Positions 23,538 through 31,576 of a DNA stretch of 58,359 nucleotides are shown piece by piece. Origin of the DNA: a bacterium (GTDB lineage Bacteria > Verrucomicrobiota > Kiritimatiellia > RFP12 > UBA1067); the NCBI GenBank assembly GCA_030537465.1, contig JAUNMP010000004.1, forward strand, positions 1-58,359, given 5' to 3'. The notes beneath the pieces were generated by a model. The model saw nothing but the letters and a program-made list of their open reading frames with translations. It was not told the DNA's origin and did not search any database. The position numbers were made by a program, and so were the translations under genes. Every line of letters begins with the position of its first letter. Positions within the stretch are counted from its first letter, which is position 1.

Positions 23538-25714
23538 GATCTCCACCTCCTGTAGACAAAGACGAGACATCCAACGAGCAGAGCCAGGAAGGACGGGCCT
23601 GATGCCGCGAGCAGTCCGAAGCGGAGCCACCCCGAGCTGTCCATACCGGTCGTAACGACGTTGCCCGGCGCACGGGATGCCGTCAGGGCGTCAAGACCCG
23701 AAAGCCAAGCCAGAGAATTGAGGAACACGTCCCTATTCGCGTTTCCGCGCAGAGCAAGCGCGCCATTCGACACGAACGAGGCATCTCCCACGACCACAAG
23801 CCTCATCGGACGCAGTGCGATCTCCTTGGCATCGCCGCCGCGCTCGACCGCCACGGCCAAGGCCAACGGTCCACCCGGTTCCGAGGTCGCGTCTCGCGTC
23901 CAGGGACGCACAGACGGTTCGGATTCCCCCCACGCCGCAGAATCGGTCCGCGCAAGCTCGGTGTAGACCGCCCCCTCCACCTGGGCCGCTGGCGTGGCCG
24001 CGAGCGGCACCGCCCCTCCGAAGACCGCCGTGCCGCCAATGAGAGGACGCGTCACCGCATGCTCCGCGAAGTCGCGTACCACCACGTCCGCCCCCGAGAG
24101 CGTCCGCGGCGAGACAACCTGATAAGGAAGGACCTTCACTCCCAAATCGGCAAGAAGCGCTCCAACTCCCGCATTGGGTCCCGACGCAGCCAGCACAAGC
24201 AAACGGCCACCTGCCCTCAACCAGCCCTCAAGGCGCGCAACCTCGACCTTCGAGAACGGTTCGCGCGCTCCCGCCACCACCAGCGCCGCGCAATCATCGG
24301 GGACTGCGGGCGAGGCCGTGAGGTCAAGCAGCCCCAGCCGATAGCCATCACGCCGCAGTTCACGCGCAATGTCGCTCATACCGTTGACGGGGTCGTAGGA
24401 CGTGTAGGACATCTCGCCATGGCCCGTCGTCCAGTAGACCGTCTCCCTGAGCGCTGGCAAGGACAGCTGCTGCAGAGCCGATGCGCACGCGGCCTCCCCC
24501 GTGAAGATGCTGGATTCCCCCACGGCGACAACGTTGTTCGTCATCCCGAAGAAGAGATCCGACACCGGCACCATGACTCGACGATTGCCGCGGCGAAAGA
24601 CAAGCGTCCCCTCCTCCGCGCCCTCCCGGACAAGTGCCACCGCCCGGCCGAGCTCCCATCGGGGATCAACGTACTCAATCGCGAGGTCCGCGCCGGCAAC
24701 CGAACGCGCGGTCATCTCCAGTCCCCGCAGAAGCCGATCGACCATCCGGAACTCCGGTGCACGACGTGGCAGGAAACAGGTCACATGCACGCTACCATGC
24801 GTTTCGGCGAGGATCTGGCGTGTCCTGGCCGACGTTGTCTCGACATCCGACCGAAACGGCAACTCAAAGACAAAGTCGACACGCAGCGCTAGCATGGCAA
24901 CGAGGCCGACGAAGACAAAACCGAGCAGTGTCACGAGGATCGTGGAGAAACGCAGGCCGCGTGCGGCACGTCCCCTGAGCCTCGCCGCGGAGACGGCCTT
25001 CGACGCGGAGAAGAGCGCAAAGCACGTCAGCGCGAGATAGAACACCAACGTCGAGAACCGGACAAGTCCCGTGGACAGATCGACGATATGGGCCTCGAAC
25101 GGCATGGACGCGAACTTCATTCGCAGAATCGGCGACCAGGCGGTGGCCATCTCAAAGGCCGCATGCGGCAGCGCCAACATCAGAATCAAGGATGCGAAAG
25201 CCGCAATCGCGGCATGGCGGAAACAGGAGCTCGCCAGTAGCCCCACCGCACACCACAGCGCACATTGCAGAAGCAGCGCCAGAAAGGCCGGAATGAAGGA
25301 CAGCGTCGACAACGCCCCCCAGAAGGCCTGCGCACAGATTGGCAGAAGGATGATGGGGATCGCCAGGTACAGGCAGAGCGTCACACAGCACATCAACAAG
25401 GCACCCAGGTACTTTCCCAGCACAACCTCCCGCTCAAGCACCGGCGCCGTGAGGAGAAGTTCCAATCGTCCACTCGCACGCTCATCTGCGATGAGTCGCA
25501 TCGTCAACAGCGCCGCCAGCACCGGCAGGAATGGAACCGCGGCCGCGGCCCAAAGCGCCTCGACCGGCGTCGTTCCACCATCTCCGTGCGCGAGCGCGCG
25601 CGTGAAAAAAGCCCCAGCCAACGCCAAGAAGCCAGCCACGCTGAACGCAGTCATAGGCGACGACCAAAGTCGCCCAAACGTACGGGCGAAGATTACCCTG
25701 ATCGTCCGCGTCAT
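23534..25714 (-). CDS. GldF-GldG-like fusion: ABC-2 permease plus auxiliary domain
   Basis: A 726-residue protein. Residues 1 to about 250 contain six membrane segments of an ABC-2 permease (GldF-like; DERASGRLELLLTAPVLEREVVLGKYLGALL is typical). From about 260 a further helix anchors a GldG-type periplasmic domain (SVHVTCFLPRRAPEFRMVDRLLRGLE, then YWTTGHGEMSYTSYD), ending in a C-terminal helix and basic tail. It starts with ATGA overlap after the ATPase gene. In Bacteroidota the homologues serve gliding and secretion, whereas in non-gliding PVC bacteria the transported substrate is unknown. The fusion keeps permease and auxiliary part at 1:1. Confidence 0.85.
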   Translation of the reverse strand: MTRTIRVIFARTFGRLWSSPMTAFSVAGFLALAGAFFTRALAHGDGGTTPVEALWAAAAVPFLPVLAALLTMRLIADERASGRLELLLTAPVLEREVVLGKYLGALLMCCVTLCLYLAIPIILLPICAQAFWGALSTLSFIPAFLALLLQCALWCAVGLLASSCFRHAAIAAFASLILMLALPHAAFEMATAWSPILRMKFASMPFEAHIVDLSTGLVRFSTLVFYLALTCFALFSASKAVSAARLRGRAARGLRFSTILVTLLGFVFVGLVAMLALRVDFVFELPFRSDVETTSARTRQILAETHGSVHVTCFLPRRAPEFRMVDRLLRGLEMTARSVAGADLAIEYVDPRWELGRAVALVREGAEEGTLVFRRGNRRVMVPVSDLFFGMTNNVVAVGESSIFTGEAACASALQQLSLPALRETVYWTTGHGEMSYTSYDPVNGMSDIARELRRDGYRLGLLDLTASPAVPDDCAALVVAGAREPFSKVEVARLEGWLRAGGRLLVLAASGPNAGVGALLADLGVKVLPYQVVSPRTLSGADVVVRDFAEHAVTRPLIGGTAVFGGAVPLAATPAAQVEGAVYTELARTDSAAWGESEPSVRPWTRDATSEPGGPLALAVAVERGGDAKEIALRPMRLVVVGDASFVSNGALALRGNANRDVFLNSLAWLSGLDALTASRAPGNVVTTGMDSSGWLRFGLLAASGPSFLALLVGCLVFVYRRWRS

Positions 25715-26418
25715 GCCGCACCTCCCTGGTCAGACGGGGGAACCACCAGGCCGAGAACCATCCGCACGCCGGCAGGCGTCTTTGCCCCCAGGATACGGCC
25801 ATCTCGCAGCACATAGAACTTGTTTGCCCACTGCGCGAGCTCGTCAAGTTCATGTCCGCTCACGACCACCGCGGCGAACGTGGAGACCGCCCCGACAATG
25901 CGCCCAAACGACATACGCGTCGCGGGGTCCAGCCCCGCCAGCAGATCATCCAGTATCAACAGGCGAGGACGCAGCAGGATGGCATCCGCGAGCGCAACCC
26001 GCTTGCGCAACCCGAACGACAACGTACCAATGCATTTTTCGGCATAGGGTTCAAGTCCGCAGAGTTCCATGGCCTCGGACACGCGGTGCCGAATCTTCTT
26101 TGACATTTCACCTCGAAGATTGGCCCGATAGCGCAAATACTTCTTCACGCACATATCCGGGTCCGCGGAAGCGGACTCAGGCAGATACCCTAGCATCCGA
26201 CGAAAGCGGAGAGACTGCCCGAATGCGTCCACACCATCCATGCGCACAGTTCCCGTAGACGGCGAACACAACCCCGCAAGAACCTTCATCAGAGTCGTCT
26301 TCCCCGCGCCATTCGCGCCTGCCAGGACCGCAGTCTCCCCGGGGGCGACGGAGAACGAGATATCCTCAAGAAGCGGCGCCTGACCCCAAGAAAATGATAT
26401 GTGTTGAACTTCTAACAT
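25711..26418 (-). CDS. ABC transporter ATPase (GldA-like)
   Basis: A 235-residue ATPase: Walker A GANGAGKTTL (around residue 36), signature LSFGLRKRV, Walker B LLILDDLL and H-loop VVVSGHEL. It powers the GldFG-like permease encoded next with a 4-nt overlap. Homology begins at MLEVQHISFSWG, so I use the ATG at 26418. The upstream in-frame codon is a TTG inside a hairpin. There is no Shine-Dalgarno before the ATG, but a possible -10, TAGAAT, lies 11 nt upstream inside the hairpin, so this may be a short-leader or leaderless start of the long operon running to 16059. Confidence 0.9.
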   Translation of the reverse strand: MLEVQHISFSWGQAPLLEDISFSVAPGETAVLAGANGAGKTTLMKVLAGLCSPSTGTVRMDGVDAFGQSLRFRRMLGYLPESASADPDMCVKKYLRYRANLRGEMSKKIRHRVSEAMELCGLEPYAEKCIGTLSFGLRKRVALADAILLRPRLLILDDLLAGLDPATRMSFGRIVGAVSTFAAVVVSGHELDELAQWANKFYVLRDGRILGAKTPAGVRMVLGLVVPPSDQGGAA

Positions 26419-26422
26419 TAAA

Positions 26423-26448
26423 CGCGGATATTCTACCAAATATCCGCG
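26423..26448. promoter_or_regulatory. Perfect 10-bp inverted repeat upstream of the ABC operon
   Basis: CGCGGATATT (26423-26432) and AATATCCGCG (26439-26448) flank a 6-nt loop in the 55-nt gap between two minus-strand genes. On the minus strand it ends in TTTAATG, only a weak U tract, so as a terminator it is marginal. It also contains the candidate -10 of the ABC operon, so an operator or attenuator role is equally possible. Confidence 0.6.
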
Positions 26449-26473
26449 GCAGATTGTAGCGGAATCGGCGCCG

Positions 26474-29400
26474 TCATTCGCTCCAGTACTTCTGACGGCG
26501 CGGCATCTCCACGCCTGGCTTGAAGCCCGTCAACGGGACGGGTTCCATCCCGTATTCCTTGCGAATGTCGTTCAACTCCAGCCAATGGAACGCACTCCGC
26601 TTGTTGTTGGTGTAGAGGAAGCGCTGCTGGTGCCAGTCGCACCACTTGTTCGCCTCGACATAGGAGCTGGAGAACGGAATCGCCAGATCGATCCACAGCG
26701 CAAACGTCCGGATTTCGTTGTCCGTCAGCGCCACGCGCCTCTTCCCGTCCTTGCCCGGATGGCCGTCCTTCAGCATCTGGTACCACTTCGACCGCAGCGC
26801 GCCGAACGAATACGGCGGTTTGAACGGCGCAAAGCTGAGTCCGTGCGCGAAGTTCACGTTCTCCGTGCACTTGCCCTTCTCGCTGAGCGCGAGGTACGCT
26901 GCCGTGTACGCGCGGTGGCTCTGGTCGTCGCTTGGCGGGATTTTGCCCGGCACGTCGCGCAGATCGAGACGGTGCGACTCGCCATGGCAGCGGACACAGC
27001 TGCGGTTGAGAATCGGCTGGACGTCCTTTTCAAAGCCGAAGCCGTCGCCGAAGAACGACGCATCGACCTTCTTGGGACGGTTCAAGCCCATCCACGCATC
27101 GAGCGAAGCGAGCGGACCTTCCTTCTCGAGCGTCTCGACGAACGGATGACGCGGACCATTCGGCAACCACGGCTTCAGGCTCTGCGGCGGACGGCGCAAC
27201 GCCAGCGCCGCCGTATTGTCCACCGCCGCCTGATGCGGGTGCTCATGGCAGCCAATGCAGCCATTCACCTCACCTGGCATCAGCGTCGACCAGCTGCGCA
27301 TCGTCTGGATCGCACAGCCGTCCTTGTCGACGAGCTGGAAGTAGACGGGCGTGCGCGCCGGCACCTTCACGCTGCAGCTGCCATCCGCCTCGACGTCCGC
27401 CTCACCCAGCACATGCTTCACGTCATAGGCGCCATTGCCCACGGAGATCGGCGTGCCGATCTTGCCCTGCGTCGAATGCCAGCCATACTGCCAGTTCCAG
27501 CCAATATGCACGGGACGGTACTCGAGACCGATCACGCGCAGCTTCTTCACCGCGCCCTTCGGAATGCCCTTGGACGCCGCACCCTCGTAGACGTTCTGCA
27601 CGTAGTACGTGCCAAACCCCTCGCGATAGTCGATCTTCGCCATCGGACGCGCCGGCGCCCGACGCGGCTTGAGCGCGATCGGCTGCAGGCAGTGGTTGCC
27701 CCAGTCGAACGCCAGCAGTTCGCGCTCCCCCTGCTCGGTCATCGCGTAGACGCCGAAGCGCGAGGAATAGGGACCCCGATAGAAGCTGCACCCCTCCGGC
27801 ATGAAGGAGACGAGCAGATCGCCGTCGCCCAGCGGATAGGGATAGGCCCATTGCGGACCAAACTGCGTGTGCATGTCAAAGGCGTTGTACTGGTAGTCAT
27901 GCGGCATGCGCGTAGGCTGCACGCCCGGCGCCGCGTTCATCGCCGCACCCGCGAGATAGTACATGCCCGGCATGTTCGTGACGGCGGGACCGCACGGATT
28001 GTCCCAGTTGCTCCAGGGAATCGTCATTACGCGATTGCCGGGAAAGGTCATCTTCACGGCATTCGTGTTCATCCCCCACACGGAGGCGGCAGGGTCGTAG
28101 GTCGAGTTCGTGTAGTCGTCGCCGTCCGCGAGACGCGACCGGGCGAGACGCCCCTTCTGTGCGACATGGTGTCCGCAGGAGATCATCATGATATCACGTG
28201 TCCCGGGAATGCCGCGTGTGTGCATCAGCGAAAACGGGAACTCCGAGTTGTTCGCGAAGAGCCCCGTCATCTTCGTACCGTCCGAATTCATCGCATAGAG
28301 CTGCTGAAGCCCGGAGGCGGAGCGGTCGTTGTACTCCCACTTCGTGAAGGAGACGCGACCGTCGTCCATCAGCTGCGGATAGAACGTCTGAACCTGGTCG
28401 AAGCCGATCCGCCGCACGTGCGAACCATCCGCCTCGCAGCGATAGAGGTTGGACACCGGCAGCGGCCAGCAGTCGACGGAATGGCAGCAGCGCGTCGACT
28501 GGAAGAGAATCGTGCCGTCCGGGAGCCAGCAGGGTTCGATGTCGCTGCAGATGAGCGTGAAGTCCTTCTCCTGCGTTCCGCCGATGTCCTCGCGACGAAC
28601 GAGGCCATTGAACGTGAGCTGGGTGATCTTCTTCGTCTCCAGATCCATCTTCCAGATGTGGTAGTCGTCCCCCTCCAGAGAGGTGCGCTTCGAAAAGAGG
28701 AGCGTCCTGGCGTCGAAGGAGAGCGCGGGGTCGCGGATGATGCCCTGCGGCTCGTCGAGGAGCACCTCCTGCGAGACCGTGCCGTCAGCGTTGATCGTCG
28801 CGCGGATCAGCTGCGAGCCGCCGCGGTAGTCGGGCACGCTCTTCCACTCCTGAAACGAGGCATCGGTCATGTCGTCGGTCGCGTGCATGATGGAATTGCC
28901 CATCACGAGATGCTTCACGTAGATGAACGCATCGCACTTCGCGCGGAACTTCGCGAGAAACGCCCTGCGCTTCTCCGCTCGCTCCTTTCTCCATTTTCCA
29001 TCTTCCATTTTCCATTGAACACTCGAGATGTCCTCGCCCAGGGGATCGGGCTTCGTCGTATCCGGCTCAACATTGGCGCAATGCGAGATATTGCTCACCG
29101 CACAGCTCTGGTAGAGCCAATCGCGCACAAGGCGCGTCTCGGGGTAGGCGATCGAGCCATCCGCATTCGGCAGCGGCAGATCCTGCGGCAGCTCACGGCC
29201 GAAGAACGACATTTCGGCAATCTGTACCGTGCAGGGTCCCTCCGCGCGAACCCGATAGGGCGGCGTCTCGAAAAGCTTCTGAATGTGCTTCTGCGCCTCC
29301 CAGGTGTAGAAACAGTAGTAGTGTCCAGCCTGGTCGTAGGAATCTTCGATGACCATCTTCACCGTGCGACCCCGGCGAGGATTCCATGTCGCATAGTTCT

Positions 29401-31534
29401 CCTTGTAGGTGTGGGACGGACGGAAATCGACATGCTCCGCCAACGGCACCCATCCCCCCTTCTCACCCTTCTCTACCCTCTCAACCTTCTCACCCTTCTC
29501 CCCCTTCACATAGAAACTCGCCTTCTTCACGCCGCGGTTCGTGTAGCTGCGCCCCGCCATCAAACGCACGCCGCCGATTTCGCGCGGCTCCGCGAAGTCG
29601 AAGACGACCTCGATCGGTTTCTTCGTCCACTTGAAGGCGCAGGCCGGGTTGATCTGGCCGTCAATCAGCAATTCAACACCCTGGTTCGGCAACGTCGCGG
29701 CCGCAGACGAGGCCTTCACCGCCGGACGCTTCAATGCCGCCTTCGGCACGAGATCCACCCAGTCGTAGTCCTCCAAGGCGCCCCACACGCCAATCGCATA
29801 GGAGTCGTTCCGCGGATCGGGATTCGTCACCATCTCCGTCCAGCTCGGCGGAGGGTCGACCAGTTCAATTCCGCTGAAGAGCTGCGGCTCCGCCGCATAG
29901 GCATGGGCCGCGGCGATGCAGTCCCAGCCAGCCGCTTTCAGCGGCGTTGAGAACGTTGAGAGGGTTGAGAGGTTGAGAGAGGCTCCAGCCTTTTGGACTT
30001 TCTGACGGATCTCAGAAAGAGCCTTCAAAATGAGGTTTTCGGCATCACGGCCCACGACACTGCACCCCAGGGTTGCCAGGAGGGCCGCCTCGTTTTCACG
30101 CGCGCAGCCGTAGGCGCCTTTCAGGTACCACCAGTTGAAACGGGGGTGGTCAAAATGTTTGAATGTTTGAATGTTTGAATGTTTGATCAAGGCCTCAAGG
30201 GGACGGATGCCGGCACGACGACGCACGATCTCCTGAAGTTTCTGGGGAGCAATCTTCTGACGAGCCTTCGCCAACGCCTCCGCCCGTTCGGCGAGGAGCG
30301 TGTACACGCTTTTGAATCCAGGAAGATCGCGCACCTGGTGCGACGGCGTCACGTATGTCGCCTCGGCGCGGAACGGCAGCGGGGCCTTGTTGACGGGATC
30401 GTCGTTCCCCACGCCGCCCAGCGCCTGATAGTCGGCGAGCGCATGGGGCTGGGGTCCACCCTGAATGCAATAGCTCATCCAATCCGTCTGCGCCGCCCGG
30501 GTCGGGGGCGGAAGGCCGTGGGGGCCGTCGCAGTGGAAGTGCCAGTAGCGAGAGGGTTGAGAATGTTGAGAGGGAGAAAGAGAGGAACCGAAGCCGAGGT
30601 GGGAACAGAGCGAGGAGAAGACCGCGAAGGTTTCCTCGGCGCCCTTCTGCGGGAAGTAGTCCTTCCATCGGCTGCCGGTCGCGAGCGCCACGCGTGGCTG
30701 TCCGAGCGCGAGCATCGCCGCATGGTTCACGCCGACGTTCAACTGGTTGAAGAAGAACTGTTCGGCATCGTGGCAGCCGCGTTCGCGGAAGACTTCGCGC
30801 AGCGACGAGATGTAGCAGTTGGGGAATGCGACCTTGATGCGCGGATCAAGCGCCTGCAGATAGGCGCTCATCGTACCGCCGCCGGACGTTCCCATCACAC
30901 CCAGCTTCGAGCAGTCGACATCGGTACGAGTCTCAAGGTAGTCAATGGCACGGATGCCATCCCAGATGCGGAAACGGGCAAAGTTCCAGCCCACGAGCCA
31001 ACCGCGTGCGCCGAGACGCGTATGCTCGGTCGAGCAGTTGTCCGTGTAGTCGTATTGCGCCGCCGACTGTCGACGCTCCCCCTGGGAGATCGGATCCCAG
31101 GCAAACGCCGCGAAGCCCGCCTTCGCCGTCATCACGAGATGCGCCGCGTAACGCGGATTCAAAATGCCGGTATCGCTGTGTCCCAGAGGCATCAGGACAC
31201 CTGGATAGGGCGCCTTGAACTTCGGGTCAGAGGGAAGCGCCAGATGGGCCGTGACGAAGACGCCGGGCTGCGACTCGAAGAGGATGTTCTCAAGGCGGAA
31301 GCCGTCACCTTGGACCTGCCCCACCACGCGGGCGTTGAGCGGCGTGCGCTCGGGGAGACCACCCAGTCCCTCGATCCAGGCCGTTCGCCAGGCCGCCTGC
31401 TTCGCCGTCAATTCGGCCGGCGTGGCGATTGCGGAAACGACGGCGTCGGCAGCCTGATCGGCGGTTGAAAGTTCATCCAGAAGATCCGCCTGTGCGCAGG
31501 CAGACAGAAAGCACACAACAAAAAGCCTTTTCAT
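26474..31534 (-). CDS. Exported esterase / HzsA-like / di-heme cytochrome c fusion
   Basis: A 1686-residue protein. The N-terminus MKRLFVVCFLSACAQA is a signal, and LSAC could be a lipobox. Residues about 30-390: acetyl-xylan-esterase-type alpha/beta hydrolase with nucleophile motif GTSGGG (Ser about 217). About 600-770: discoidin-like module (VVFDFAEPREIGGVRLMAGR). About 800-1430: the HzsA-related region of PVC proteins, with TolB-like blades (RDPALSFDARTLLFSKR). Heme motifs: CIGCH (about 1426-1430) and CVRCH (about 1513-1517) in FEKDVQPILNRSCVRCHG, like PSD1 cytochromes. Five short tandem-repeat arrays encode extra linker residues such as KGEKGEKVERVEKGEKGG. It begins 38 nt after the glycyl-radical-type gene. 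The joint role of esterase and electron-transfer parts is unknown. Confidence 0.82.
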   Translation of the reverse strand: MKRLFVVCFLSACAQADLLDELSTADQAADAVVSAIATPAELTAKQAAWRTAWIEGLGGLPERTPLNARVVGQVQGDGFRLENILFESQPGVFVTAHLALPSDPKFKAPYPGVLMPLGHSDTGILNPRYAAHLVMTAKAGFAAFAWDPISQGERRQSAAQYDYTDNCSTEHTRLGARGWLVGWNFARFRIWDGIRAIDYLETRTDVDCSKLGVMGTSGGGTMSAYLQALDPRIKVAFPNCYISSLREVFRERGCHDAEQFFFNQLNVGVNHAAMLALGQPRVALATGSRWKDYFPQKGAEETFAVFSSLCSHLGFGSSLSPSQHSQPSRYWHFHCDGPHGLPPPTRAAQTDWMSYCIQGGPQPHALADYQALGGVGNDDPVNKAPLPFRAEATYVTPSHQVRDLPGFKSVYTLLAERAEALAKARQKIAPQKLQEIVRRRAGIRPLEALIKHSNIQTFKHFDHPRFNWWYLKGAYGCARENEAALLATLGCSVVGRDAENLILKALSEIRQKVQKAGASLNLSTLSTFSTPLKAAGWDCIAAAHAYAAEPQLFSGIELVDPPPSWTEMVTNPDPRNDSYAIGVWGALEDYDWVDLVPKAALKRPAVKASSAAATLPNQGVELLIDGQINPACAFKWTKKPIEVVFDFAEPREIGGVRLMAGRSYTNRGVKKASFYVKGEKGEKVERVEKGEKGGWVPLAEHVDFRPSHTYKENYATWNPRRGRTVKMVIEDSYDQAGHYYCFYTWEAQKHIQKLFETPPYRVRAEGPCTVQIAEMSFFGRELPQDLPLPNADGSIAYPETRLVRDWLYQSCAVSNISHCANVEPDTTKPDPLGEDISSVQWKMEDGKWRKERAEKRRAFLAKFRAKCDAFIYVKHLVMGNSIMHATDDMTDASFQEWKSVPDYRGGSQLIRATINADGTVSQEVLLDEPQGIIRDPALSFDARTLLFSKRTSLEGDDYHIWKMDLETKKITQLTFNGLVRREDIGGTQEKDFTLICSDIEPCWLPDGTILFQSTRCCHSVDCWPLPVSNLYRCEADGSHVRRIGFDQVQTFYPQLMDDGRVSFTKWEYNDRSASGLQQLYAMNSDGTKMTGLFANNSEFPFSLMHTRGIPGTRDIMMISCGHHVAQKGRLARSRLADGDDYTNSTYDPAASVWGMNTNAVKMTFPGNRVMTIPWSNWDNPCGPAVTNMPGMYYLAGAAMNAAPGVQPTRMPHDYQYNAFDMHTQFGPQWAYPYPLGDGDLLVSFMPEGCSFYRGPYSSRFGVYAMTEQGERELLAFDWGNHCLQPIALKPRRAPARPMAKIDYREGFGTYYVQNVYEGAASKGIPKGAVKKLRVIGLEYRPVHIGWNWQYGWHSTQGKIGTPISVGNGAYDVKHVLGEADVEADGSCSVKVPARTPVYFQLVDKDGCAIQTMRSWSTLMPGEVNGCIGCHEHPHQAAVDNTAALALRRPPQSLKPWLPNGPRHPFVETLEKEGPLASLDAWMGLNRPKKVDASFFGDGFGFEKDVQPILNRSCVRCHGESHRLDLRDVPGKIPPSDDQSHRAYTAAYLALSEKGKCTENVNFAHGLSFAPFKPPYSFGALRSKWYQMLKDGHPGKDGKRRVALTDNEIRTFALWIDLAIPFSSSYVEANKWCDWHQQRFLYTNNKRSAFHWLELNDIRKEYGMEPVPLTGFKPGVEMPRRQKYWSE
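28984..29018. repeat. 7-bp tandem repeat, CCATTTT type
   Basis: Units begin at 28991, 28998, 29005 and 29012 (CCATTTT, CCATCTT, CCATTTT, CCATTGA). It encodes the Lys/Met/Trp-rich linker MEDGKWRKERAEKRR in the fusion protein without breaking its frame. Confidence 0.8.
29457..29510. repeat. 9-bp tandem repeat, six units of CCCTTCTCA type
   Basis: Six degenerate nonamers encode KGEKGEKVERVEKGEKGG inside the discoidin-like module of the fusion protein. A 9-bp unit keeps frame when the copy number changes. A closely related array lies in the GH106 gene at 50594-50647. Confidence 0.85.
29946..29982. repeat. 8-9 bp tandem repeat, GTTGAGAG type
   Basis: GTTGAGAAC, GTTGAGAGG, GTTGAGAG and GTTGAGAG occur in a row and encode the LNLSTLSTFSTPL segment of the fusion protein. 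Confidence 0.8.
30154..30185. repeat. Four perfect 8-bp repeats AATGTTTG
   Basis: Four identical octamers in tandem inside the fusion gene (segment HSNIQTFKHFDHP). This is the only perfect array in the window. As 8 is not a multiple of 3, slippage by one unit would truncate the protein in its esterase half. Confidence 0.9.
30550..30585. repeat. 9-bp tandem repeat, GAGAGGGTT type
   Basis: Degenerate units GAGAGGGTT, GAGAATGTT and GAGAGGGA are followed by GAAAGAGAGG. They encode SLSPSQHSQPS in the esterase domain of the fusion protein. Confidence 0.65.
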
Positions 31535-31548
31535 ATCTCCAATCCTAA

Positions 31549-31576
31549 AAGCTCGAAGCTCCAAGCTAAAAGCTAC
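31549..31576. repeat. Four 7-bp repeats AAGCTNN at a gene junction
   Basis: AAGCTCG, AAGCTCC, AAGCTAA and AAGCTAC occupy the gap between the glycyl-radical-type gene and the fusion gene. The last unit covers the stop codon of the former (31573-31575). Confidence 0.85.

Noticed and set aside
26585-29950. 1121-codon open frame on the plus strand
   Set aside because: Antisense to the esterase/HzsA-like/heme fusion; Arg-rich without domain or signal. A mirror-frame artefact.
26474-31534. Hydrazine synthase / anammox metabolism
   Set aside because: The HzsA-like region occurs in many PVC proteins, and there is no HzsB/C or hydrazine dehydrogenase in the window. It is kept only as a domain label.
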